Part shown: piece after piece, positions 8,357-14,481 of the stretch
How the letters are laid out: each line of letters starts with the position of its first letter
Position numbering within the stretch: position 1 is the first letter of the stretch
NCBI GenBank assembly: GCA_964450715.1
Contig: CAYVFC010000106.1
Location: 1 to 28,151, forward strand
Reading direction: 5' to 3'
From: CAYVFC01 sp964450715
GTDB taxonomy: Bacteria > Myxococcota_A > Polyangia > Polyangiales > JAFGIB01
DNA length: 28,151 nucleotides
Notes under the pieces: model-generated
Databases searched by the model: none
Seen by the model: the letters and a program-made list of their open reading frames with translations, nothing else
Told to the model about the DNA's origin: nothing
Program-made: the position numbers and the translations under genes

Positions 8357-8385
8357 ATAAAACTCGTAGTAGGGGTTAGTGTCAA
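8357..8385 (-). promoter_or_regulatory. Predicted sigma70-type promoter of aprBA-qmoAB-sat
   Basis: On the minus strand a perfect -35 TTGACA (8385-8380) is followed by a 17-bp spacer and a -10 TTTTAT (8362-8357; 4 of 6 consensus bases). Transcription would start near 8350, leaving a leader of about 94 nt before aprB. The block TTTGGCGTTGACACT that contains the -35 is nearly repeated at the dsr promoter (TTTGACGTTGACATT, 9831-9843 region), which supports both predictions. Confidence 0.65.
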
Positions 8386-8554
8386 CGCCAAAATTTCAAT
8401 CGTCTCGATAGAAAAAATCGATGATCTAGAAACTATAAAAAAAACCGATCGCCCTGCCGGCCGGAAAGGCCCGAAACCCCGGCATCCACGGTTCCCCCGG
8501 GACGGCGGCCATCCTTGATCCGATCAAACGTTCAGGCACCCATGTGTTCAGGAA

Positions 8555-8665
8555 GGGGATGCGGTTAGCTTTTTCACTTTTTGGCGAACGCTTAAAGCCA
8601 ATCGGAACCGAGGCCCGACTCTCTCGTGAACGAGGGCAGAAAGTGAAAAAGCTAACCGCGTCCCC
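8555..8665. repeat. MITE-like element with 26-bp terminal inverted repeats
   Basis: The arms 8555-8580 and 8640-8665 are inverted repeats matching at 25 of 26 positions; the single mismatch (T8560 against G8660) would still pair as U-G in RNA. The outer ends are GGGG/CCCC and the inner part reads GGTTAGCTTTTTCACTTT. The 59-bp centre has no coding potential. No convincing target-site duplication is visible. A miniature non-autonomous element or RAYT/REP-type palindromic repeat is likely; no transposase lies in the window. Confidence 0.65.
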
Positions 8666-8701
8666 AGGGCTTAAGCCATCGAAACGCTTGGGGCTTTGCC
8701 C

Positions 8702-9655
8702 TTACGCCGTCACGGCCGGACGGCTCGCCCGTTGCTCGCCCGCGGACTGTCCCGCGGTCCGGGCAAACTGCTGGACCTCTTCTACGAAGACCATGATGGC
8801 CCGGCTCATCTCCAGGTTCTTCCACATGGACAGGACGATGCGCCTGACCAACGGGGGACCTACGTCGATCCGCGCCAGCCGGCGGCCGTGCTCGTTCCCT
8901 TCGTCGCTCACGTCATCGGCCGTGACCATGTCCGGAAGAAAGGCGATTCCCAGACCGGTCTCCACCATCTTCTTCACGGTCTCCACGTTGTCGGTGGACC
9001 CCACGGTTTCCACGCTCACCCCCAGCAGCGCCAGGTGCTCGCGGATGAGCTTGCCGGTGGGGTTCTCGGTGGCCAGGCTGATGAAGTGCTGGCCCTGTAG
9101 CTCGCTCGGCCGGATCACCCGCCGGTTGAAGAAGGGGTGCGACGGTCCGCAGACCAGCGAGACCCTCTCCTCGATGATGCCTTTCTGATATAGGCGGCGG
9201 TCCGGCCGCGAGTTGGCCAGCAGCGCCACGTCCACCTGGTCCGAGAGCAGTGCCTCCATGATCTCGTCCGAGTGGCGATACAGCACGATGGGTCGTGCCA
9301 GGGGGTAGCGCTCCCTCAATTTGCGCAGGATCCGCGGTAGGAAATAGATGCCGATGCTGTTCACCGTACCGATGCGGATCTCTCCCACCACCCCCTCGGA
9401 GAGCTCCTGTACCGCGCGGTGGGCCTTTTTCACGCTCTCCATAACGTCCTGGCTCTTCTGGGCCAGCACGCGCCCGGCCTCGGTCAGGCAGACTCCGCCG
9501 GGCCTGCGGTGAAAGAGCCGGGTTCCCAGCTCCTCTTCCAGCTGCTTGATCTGGTAGGAGAGCGCCGGCTGCGTTATGTGAAGCCTGCTGGTCGCCCGGT
9601 TAAAGCCCCCTTCCTCTACGACCGCCAGAAAGCACCGCAACTGATGTAACTCCAC
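8702..9655 (-). CDS. LysR-type transcriptional regulator
   Basis: The protein has 317 residues from a GTG start at 9655, chosen because GGAGGT lies 6 bases upstream and the reading begins directly with the family's N-terminus (VELHQLRCFLAVVEE); the open frame extends 54 codons further up without homology. The winged helix-turn-helix spans about residues 1-65 (HTH about 18-37, with the typical ITQPALSYQIKQLEEELG). A substrate-binding domain follows from about residue 90 (EIRIGTVNSI...LPRILRKLRERYP). The inducer cannot be read from sequence; a sulfur or redox metabolite is a guess from context. It is divergent from dsrA (302 bp between starts) and lies upstream of aprB on the same strand, so it is well placed to control both operons. 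Confidence 0.93.
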   Translation of the reverse strand: MELHQLRCFLAVVEEGGFNRATSRLHITQPALSYQIKQLEEELGTRLFHRRPGGVCLTEAGRVLAQKSQDVMESVKKAHRAVQELSEGVVGEIRIGTVNSIGIYFLPRILRKLRERYPLARPIVLYRHSDEIMEALLSDQVDVALLANSRPDRRLYQKGIIEERVSLVCGPSHPFFNRRVIRPSELQGQHFISLATENPTGKLIREHLALLGVSVETVGSTDNVETVKKMVETGLGIAFLPDMVTADDVSDEGNEHGRRLARIDVGPPLVRRIVLSMWKNLEMSRAIMVFVEEVQQFARTAGQSAGEQRASRPAVTA

Positions 9656-9835
9656 CGTCTTACCTCCGCGGAAGCGGTTATTCGTAGGGGAAAAGGCTTC
9701 ATAAGTCAAACCGAACATCCGGCATAATCGCCGATAAAAACTTCCGATGATTTTTTTTCGAGCTGATCGCAGGTAAAGGGGATGAAAACGCGCGGCACAT
9801 AAAATTTTTTTATCCACAGAATCAAGACTTTGACG

Positions 9836-9864
9836 TTGACATTGGGCTGGATCAGTCCGATAGA
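9836..9864 (+). promoter_or_regulatory. Predicted promoter of the dsr operon
   Basis: A perfect -35 TTGACA (9836-9841) is followed by 17 bp and a weak -10 GATAGA (9859-9864, 3 of 6 consensus bases). The start site would be near 9871, giving a dsrA leader of about 87 nt. The -35 and its upstream flank match those of the apr promoter at 13 of 15 positions. The weak -10 suggests dependence on an activator, which would fit the adjacent LysR protein; this is inference. Confidence 0.5.
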
Positions 9865-9872
9865 ACGCATCT

Positions 9873-9893
9873 CGCTAGACATAGCGCTTTTTT
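9873..9893 (+). other. Small hairpin plus T6 in the dsrA leader
   Basis: CGCTA (9873-9877) and TAGCG (9882-9886) form a 5-bp stem with a GACA loop, followed after one C by six T residues (9888-9893). It lies directly after the predicted transcription start. It is too short for a confident terminator but has the shape of a weak attenuator or pause site. Confidence 0.3.
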
Positions 9894-9957
9894 CGCGCGC
9901 GATGTTGGATAGCGAATCAGTCCCCCATCCATTCATGTATCTAGGAAAGGAGCAACC

Positions 9958-11160
9958 ATGGCGGAAATAACGAGAAAGACGCCATTGCTGGACGAGCTTC
10001 TCAAGGGCCCTTGGCCGAGCTTCGTGAAAGAGATCAAGAAGTCAGCGGCTAACGATGATGTCAAGGGCCGCGCCCGGGCCAATGACCTGCTGGGTGTGCT
10101 CGAGAGGTCGTACAAGGAGAAAGTAGGGCACTGGAAGCACGGTGGCATCGTCGGCGTGATGGGTTACGGCGGAGGCGTCATCGGGCGCTATAGCGACGTC
10201 CCGGAAGATTTCCCGAATGTCGCGCATTTCCACACTATCCGCGTCAACCAGCCCTCGGGTTGGTTCTATACCTCGGACGCCCTGCGCAAGCTCTGCGACA
10301 TCTGGGAAAAGTACGGGTCTGGCATCACCAACATGCACGGATCCACCGGAGATATCGTTTTTCTCGGCTGCCAGACCGATGATCTGGAACCGATCTTCGC
10401 GGAGCTGACCGCTAACGGCTTCGACCTGGGCGGCTCCGGCTCGGACGTGCGTACCCCCAGCTGTTGCTGCGGCCAGGCGCGCTGCGAGTGGGCCTGCTAT
10501 GACACCATGGCGCTGACCCATGATCTCACCAACACCTTCCAGGACGAGCTTCACCGCCCGGCCTTTCCTTATAAGTTCAAGTTCAAGATGGCCGGCTGCC
10601 CGAACGATTGCGTGGCCTCGGTTGCGCGCGCGGACTGCTCCATCATCGGCACCTGGCGCGACGAGATCCAGCAGGATGACGCCGCGGTCGCCGAGTACGC
10701 CAAGTCCGGCAAGCTCGATATGGAGGCCGACGTCATCTCCCGCTGCCCGACCAAGTGTATGAGCTGGGACGGCAAGAAGCTTACCATTGACAACGCCAAC
10801 TGCGTAAAGTGCATGCACTGCATCAATGCCATGCCCAAGGCGCTCGCGCCCGGCAAGGATCGCGGCGCTGCCATCCTGATCGGCTCCAAGGCGCCGATCA
10901 TCGGAGGTGCTCTGCTCTCCTCGGTGATGGTGCCCTTTATCAAGGTCGAGCCTCCCTACGAGGAAATCAAGGAGTTCGCCGAGGCCCTGTGGGATCTCTG
11001 GGGCGAGCACGGCAAGAACCGCGAGCGTATCGGCGAGTTCATCCAGCGCATCGGCATGGGAAACTTCCTGGAGCAGATCGGTCTCGAGCCTCAGCCCGAG
11101 ATGGTTATCGCCCCGCGCAGCAATCCCTACATCTTCTACGAGCAGGATGAGGAAGAATAG
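9958..11160 (+). CDS. dsrA: Dissimilatory sulfite reductase, alpha subunit
   Basis: DsrA with DsrB forms the siroheme enzyme that reduces sulfite, delivering the sulfur to DsrC. In its 400 residues the siroheme-[4Fe-4S] ligands appear as C170-x5-C176 and C214-x3-C218, with the same spacing as in the Desulfovibrio vulgaris enzyme. The inserted ferredoxin domain has C263, C282, C285 and C288, again with the known 19-residue gap. A run of three cysteines (169-171) is present. The start has AGGAAAGGAG 6 bases before the ATG. It is the first gene of the rightward operon, 38 bp before dsrB. Whether the protein groups with reductive or oxidative types needs a tree; the adjacent dsrD favours reductive. 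Confidence 0.98.
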   Translation: MAEITRKTPLLDELLKGPWPSFVKEIKKSAANDDVKGRARANDLLGVLERSYKEKVGHWKHGGIVGVMGYGGGVIGRYSDVPEDFPNVAHFHTIRVNQPSGWFYTSDALRKLCDIWEKYGSGITNMHGSTGDIVFLGCQTDDLEPIFAELTANGFDLGGSGSDVRTPSCCCGQARCEWACYDTMALTHDLTNTFQDELHRPAFPYKFKFKMAGCPNDCVASVARADCSIIGTWRDEIQQDDAAVAEYAKSGKLDMEADVISRCPTKCMSWDGKKLTIDNANCVKCMHCINAMPKALAPGKDRGAAILIGSKAPIIGGALLSSVMVPFIKVEPPYEEIKEFAEALWDLWGEHGKNRERIGEFIQRIGMGNFLEQIGLEPQPEMVIAPRSNPYIFYEQDEEE

Positions 11161-11198
11161 AAACCCCGGTCTTGATGGAATAAAAGGAGCACTAACAA

Positions 11199-12290
11199 AT
11201 GGCTGAAGAAAAGAAGAAGAGAATCACCGACATCGGCCCACCCCACTACGAGCAGTTCCTGCCGCCGATCATCAAGAAGAACTACGGCAAGTGGAAGTCC
11301 CACGAGATCCTCAAGCCGGGCGTTTTGATGCACGTATCCGAGTCGGGCGACAAGCTCTACTCGGTGCGCGCAGCCACGCCGCGCCTGACCGCTACCGCTA
11401 CCATTCGCACCTTTGCCGCCATCGCCGACAAGTACTGCGACGGGCACCTGCGGTATACCAGCCGGAACAACGTCGAGTTCCTGATCACGGACGAGAAGAA
11501 GATCGATCCCTGCATCGCCGAGCTCAAGAAGGAAGGGTTCCCCGTGGGCGGCATGGGCCCTTCCATCACCAACATCGTCCACACCCAGGGCTGGGTGCAC
11601 TGCCACTCGGCGGCCACCGACGCCTCGGGCGTGGTCAAGGCCTTGATGGACGACCTGTTCCCCTATTTCGAGAGCATGAAGCTGCCGGGCAAGCTGCGCA
11701 TCGCCTTTGCCTGCTGCCTCAACATGTGCGGCGCGGTGCACTGCTCGGACATCGCGCTTCTGGGCCTGCACAAGAAGCTGCCGGTCATCAACCACGCCAA
11801 CCTGCCCCAGCAGTGCGAGATCCCGACCACCATCGCGGCCTGCCCCACGGGAGCGGTTCGTACCGCCACGGTGGACGGAAAGCAGTCGGTGGAGATCGTC
11901 GGCGACCAGTGCATGTTCTGCGCCAACTGCTTCACGGTCTGCCCGTCCATCTCGCTCAACAACCCGACCGACGGCCTGTCGATCTGGGTGGGCGGCAAGG
12001 TGAGCAACGCCAGGCACGAGCCCATGTTCTCCAAGCTGGCGATACCCTATATTCCCAACGAGCCGCCGCGCTGGCCCTCCGCGGTCAAGGCGGTCAGGAA
12101 CATCGTCGAGGTCTACGCCAAGAACGCCAAGAAGTACGAGCGGCTGGGCGAGATGATCGAGCGGATCGGCTGGCCCAAGTTCTTCGACCTGGCCGAGATT
12201 CCGTTCACCAAGTACCACATCGACGACTTCACCCACGCGGGCGAGAGCTACCGCAGGTCGCTCCACTACCGGCAGCGCCCTGAAGCGTAG
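11199..12290 (+). CDS. dsrB: Dissimilatory sulfite reductase, beta subunit
   Basis: DsrB completes the alpha2beta2 sulfite reductase and docks DsrC. In its 363 residues the cysteines C135, C172, C173 and C177 match the spacing of the D. vulgaris DsrB cofactor ligands. The ferredoxin domain has C215 and C238/C241/C244 (CMFCANC). The motif ACCLNMCGAVHCSD (171-184) is typical of DsrB. AAAGGAG lies before the ATG. It follows dsrA by 38 bp and precedes dsrD by 17 bp, the standard dsrABD order of sulfate reducers. Confidence 0.98.
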   Translation: MAEEKKKRITDIGPPHYEQFLPPIIKKNYGKWKSHEILKPGVLMHVSESGDKLYSVRAATPRLTATATIRTFAAIADKYCDGHLRYTSRNNVEFLITDEKKIDPCIAELKKEGFPVGGMGPSITNIVHTQGWVHCHSAATDASGVVKALMDDLFPYFESMKLPGKLRIAFACCLNMCGAVHCSDIALLGLHKKLPVINHANLPQQCEIPTTIAACPTGAVRTATVDGKQSVEIVGDQCMFCANCFTVCPSISLNNPTDGLSIWVGGKVSNARHEPMFSKLAIPYIPNEPPRWPSAVKAVRNIVEVYAKNAKKYERLGEMIERIGWPKFFDLAEIPFTKYHIDDFTHAGESYRRSLHYRQRPEA

Positions 12291-12307
12291 TATCAGAGGA
12301 GAGTGCA

Positions 12308-12541
12308 ATGGCAGACGACGTATCCGCATCCACCGTGGCGGAAGCCATGCTCGAGATGGTCAAGGAGTACCATGGCAAGAGAAACCTCAAGGCCATGGAC
12401 CTGACCAAGGCCATGATCGAGAAGTTCGGTGATCCCGTCGACAAGAAGCTGTGCAAGGCGGCGGTTCGCGAGCTCATCGATTCCGGTCGCTGCACCTATT
12501 CGTACGTGGGCGGCAGCTATATCGTGCTGCCTCCAGAGTGA
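12308..12541 (+). CDS. dsrD: DsrD, allosteric activator of dissimilatory sulfite reductase
   Basis: This 77-residue winged-helix protein has the usual length of DsrD. Biochemical work on the Archaeoglobus protein shows that DsrD binds DsrAB and raises sulfite reduction; the fold resembles DNA-binding domains. The conserved stretch KAAVRELIDSGRCTYSY (50-66), followed by GGSYIVLP, forms the wing. It is found almost only in organisms that reduce sulfite, not in sulfur oxidisers, so it is the best local indication of direction. A GAGGAG site precedes the ATG. The next gene, dsrL, starts only after a 238-bp structured gap. Confidence 0.96.
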   Translation: MADDVSASTVAEAMLEMVKEYHGKRNLKAMDLTKAMIEKFGDPVDKKLCKAAVRELIDSGRCTYSYVGGSYIVLPPE

Positions 12542-12558
12542 GATCCTTGCCGCGCGGC

Positions 12559-12662
12559 ATGGCCCCGAGGCGTCCGGCGCGCCCCGGGGCCATCGCCCTG
12601 GCGGCGAGAATTTTATTAGACCGAGGCAATACCCGAACGCCGGCCGTGCCGGAGGGCCGGCG
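12559..12662 (+). other. Two GC-rich hairpins between dsrD and dsrL
   Basis: The first hairpin pairs ATGGCCCCG (12559-12567) with CGGGGCCAT (12585-12593), 9 bp with a 17-nt loop. The second pairs CGCCGGCC (12638-12645) with GGCCGGCG (12655-12662), 8 bp with a 9-nt loop. Neither is directly followed by a T run (a TTTT occurs at 12611-12614). They may mark the 3' end of an abundant dsrABD message or an RNA processing site, so that dsrL onward is made at a lower level. I see no good promoter for dsrL in the rest of the gap. Confidence 0.5.
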
Positions 12663-12779
12663 GTCGAGTTGATCTGTGTGTCCGGAAGTCCCGAGAGCAT
12701 CCGCGATAAACCGTTGAAACGATGCGCGGCGATTCCCTCGGTGGCATGAAGTAAACCGATTGCGAACTAGGTAATTGAA

Positions 12780-14465
12780 ATGGGCCTGTTAAAGAAAGTC
12801 GACAAGAAAAAACCCCTCAGAACTACCGGCGGCGCCGCTGCCACCCAGAAGTCCTCGCAGCGCCCGCAGCAGGTCGTCAAGTCCGTCCCCTGCGTGGTCA
12901 ACTGCCCGAGCGGCAACGTGATCCGCGAGTGGATCGCCCCCATCGCCCAGCGCGAGAAGATCAAGGTCGAAAAGGACGACGCCATCGACAACGCCTGGCG
13001 CCTGATCGTCGACACCAATCCCTTCCCGGCCGTCATGGGCCGCGTCTGCCCGCATCCCTGCGAGACTCATTGTAACCGCAGCCACAAGGACGGTTCGGTC
13101 TCCATCAATGCCATGGAGCGATTCGTGGGCGACTGGGGCCTGAAGAAGGGCCTGAAGCTCTCCATGCTCGACGAAGAGGCCAAGCCGGAATCGATCGGCG
13201 TCATCGGCGCGGGCCCGGCCGGCCTCTCCTTTGCCTACCAGATGGCGCGCAGGGGCTACAAGGTGACCGTGTACGAGGCCACCGACAAGGCCGGCGGTAT
13301 GATCTACTGGGGCATCCCCTTCTATCGGCAGCCCGCCGACGTTCTGGCGGCCGAGATCCAGCGCATCCTGGACCTGGGCGTGGAGCTCAAGCTCAACACC
13401 ACGGTGGGTAAGGATATCTCGGTTGACGATCTGAAGAAGAAGCACGCCGCCATCTTCATCGGCATCGGTGCTCACAAGGGCAAGCTGCTGAGGATTCCCG
13501 GCGAAGAGGGCCTGGGCGTATGGACCGGTACCGATTACCTGCACCGGGTAGCAGCCGGTGAGAAGGTCGATGTCGGCAAGAGCGTGGCCGTGATCGGCGG
13601 CGGCGATACCGCCATCGATGCCGCCAGGGCGGCCCGACGCGCGGGAGCCGAGGTAACCATCCTCTATCGCCGTACCCGTACCGAGATGCCCGCCATCGAT
13701 TCCGAGGTTGAAGACGCCATAAAAGAGGGCGTCAAGATCGAGTTCCTGGTGGCTCCGGTCGAGATGAAGCGCGACGGCGACAAGGTCAAGGCCGTGGTGG
13801 TCCGGAAGATGGAGCTCGGAGAGCCCGACGATTCCGGTCGCCGCCGCCCCGTACCCATCGAGGGCTCGGACTACGAGGTCCCCATCGATTCGCTGGTCGC
13901 GGCCGTCTCTCAGCAGGCCGACTGGGATCCGATGCCCGGGTTGAAGCCCGAGGGGAAGAAGTGGTGGCTGGAACCGGACGAGAACGGCAAGGTCTCCGAC
14001 GGCGTCTGGACCGGCGGCGACGTGATCGACCTGGGTCTGGCCACCATCGCCGTGGGCCAGGGGCGCAAGGCCGCCGAGGCGCTGCATAACGAGCTGCGAG
14101 GCATCACCGAGGAGAAGAAGCCCCGGCCGCCCATGGTCGGCAAGGACCGAGTCAAGCTCGACGTCTATGACGCCAAGCCGCGCAACGAGCGCTCTCACCG
14201 GCCCCAGGAAGAGTGGCTGAGCAAGCCCGACGACGAGATCGATCTGGGCATCACCGAGGAGCAGTTCCTGGACGAGGCCTCGCGCTGTTTTTCCTGCGGG
14301 CTCTGCTACGGATGCGAGCGCTGCTGGATGTACTGCACGCCCAATTGCTTCAAGAAGGTGAACGAGCCTGCGCCCGGCAACTATTACAAGGTCGACATCG
14401 GGACCTGCGACGGGTGCAAGAAGTGCGGGGACGAGTGCCCCTGCGGCTTCATCGACATGCAATAG
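12780..14465 (+). CDS. dsrL: DsrL, iron-sulfur flavoprotein NAD(P)H:DsrAB oxidoreductase
   Basis: DsrL is related to the small subunit of glutamate synthase and links NAD(P)H to DsrAB. In 561 residues it has the N-terminal cysteines C38/C42 and C90/C94/C98 for a [4Fe-4S] cluster, an FAD fold (GAGPAG, 143-148), a second nucleotide-binding fold (GGGDTA, 273-278) followed by YRRTR (296-300), and a C-terminal cysteine-rich ferredoxin part (C503, 506, 509, 512, 515, 519, 523; then C543, 546, 549, 553, 555). It is shorter than the Allochromatium protein (about 650 aa). The arginines after the second fold resemble NADPH-specific relatives, and co-occurrence with dsrD fits the DsrL-2 group. The start has only a weak AGGT site. 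DsrN follows 16 bp downstream. Confidence 0.93.
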   Translation: MGLLKKVDKKKPLRTTGGAAATQKSSQRPQQVVKSVPCVVNCPSGNVIREWIAPIAQREKIKVEKDDAIDNAWRLIVDTNPFPAVMGRVCPHPCETHCNRSHKDGSVSINAMERFVGDWGLKKGLKLSMLDEEAKPESIGVIGAGPAGLSFAYQMARRGYKVTVYEATDKAGGMIYWGIPFYRQPADVLAAEIQRILDLGVELKLNTTVGKDISVDDLKKKHAAIFIGIGAHKGKLLRIPGEEGLGVWTGTDYLHRVAAGEKVDVGKSVAVIGGGDTAIDAARAARRAGAEVTILYRRTRTEMPAIDSEVEDAIKEGVKIEFLVAPVEMKRDGDKVKAVVVRKMELGEPDDSGRRRPVPIEGSDYEVPIDSLVAAVSQQADWDPMPGLKPEGKKWWLEPDENGKVSDGVWTGGDVIDLGLATIAVGQGRKAAEALHNELRGITEEKKPRPPMVGKDRVKLDVYDAKPRNERSHRPQEEWLSKPDDEIDLGITEEQFLDEASRCFSCGLCYGCERCWMYCTPNCFKKVNEPAPGNYYKVDIGTCDGCKKCGDECPCGFIDMQ

Positions 14466-14481
14466 GCCGGCAAGGAACGGT

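Larger units (their letters stand above)
8257..8701. other. 445-bp intergenic region: apr promoter and inverted-repeat element
   Basis: This gap separates aprB from the 3' end of the LysR gene. From left to right it holds the aprB leader (8257-8350), a sigma70-like promoter on the minus strand (8357-8385), an AT-rich segment with the short inverted repeat TCGAT-N7-ATCGA (8405-8421), a GC-rich stretch (8450-8515) without clear signals, and a 111-bp element bounded by 26-bp inverted repeats (8555-8665). The open frames across it have no ribosome sites or recognisable domains. I see no clear intrinsic terminator for the LysR gene. Confidence 0.7.
9656..9957. promoter_or_regulatory. Divergent control region between the LysR gene and dsrA
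   Basis: This 302-bp AT-rich region separates the LysR gene (minus) from dsrA (plus). It holds a T8 tract within GATTTTTTTTCGAGCTGATCG (9749-9769) that resembles a block upstream of the apr promoter, an AT tract (9799-9812), a perfect DnaA-box 9-mer TTATCCACA (9810-9818), the predicted dsr promoter and a small hairpin followed by T6 in the dsrA leader. The open frame reading across on the minus strand has no recognisable domain and I do not call it. The promoter of the LysR gene must also lie here but I cannot place it. Confidence 0.6.

Noticed and set aside
8276..8520. Short open frames in the aprB upstream region
   Set aside because: They have no start signals or domain features and overlap the apr promoter.
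9706..9936. 76-codon minus-strand open frame in the LysR-dsrA control region
   Set aside because: It has no ribosome site, no homology that I recognise, and covers the predicted dsr promoter.
12780..14465. Glutamate synthase small subunit (gltD)
   Set aside because: The C-terminal ferredoxin part and the position between dsrD and dsrN identify DsrL; no gltB-like gene is nearby.
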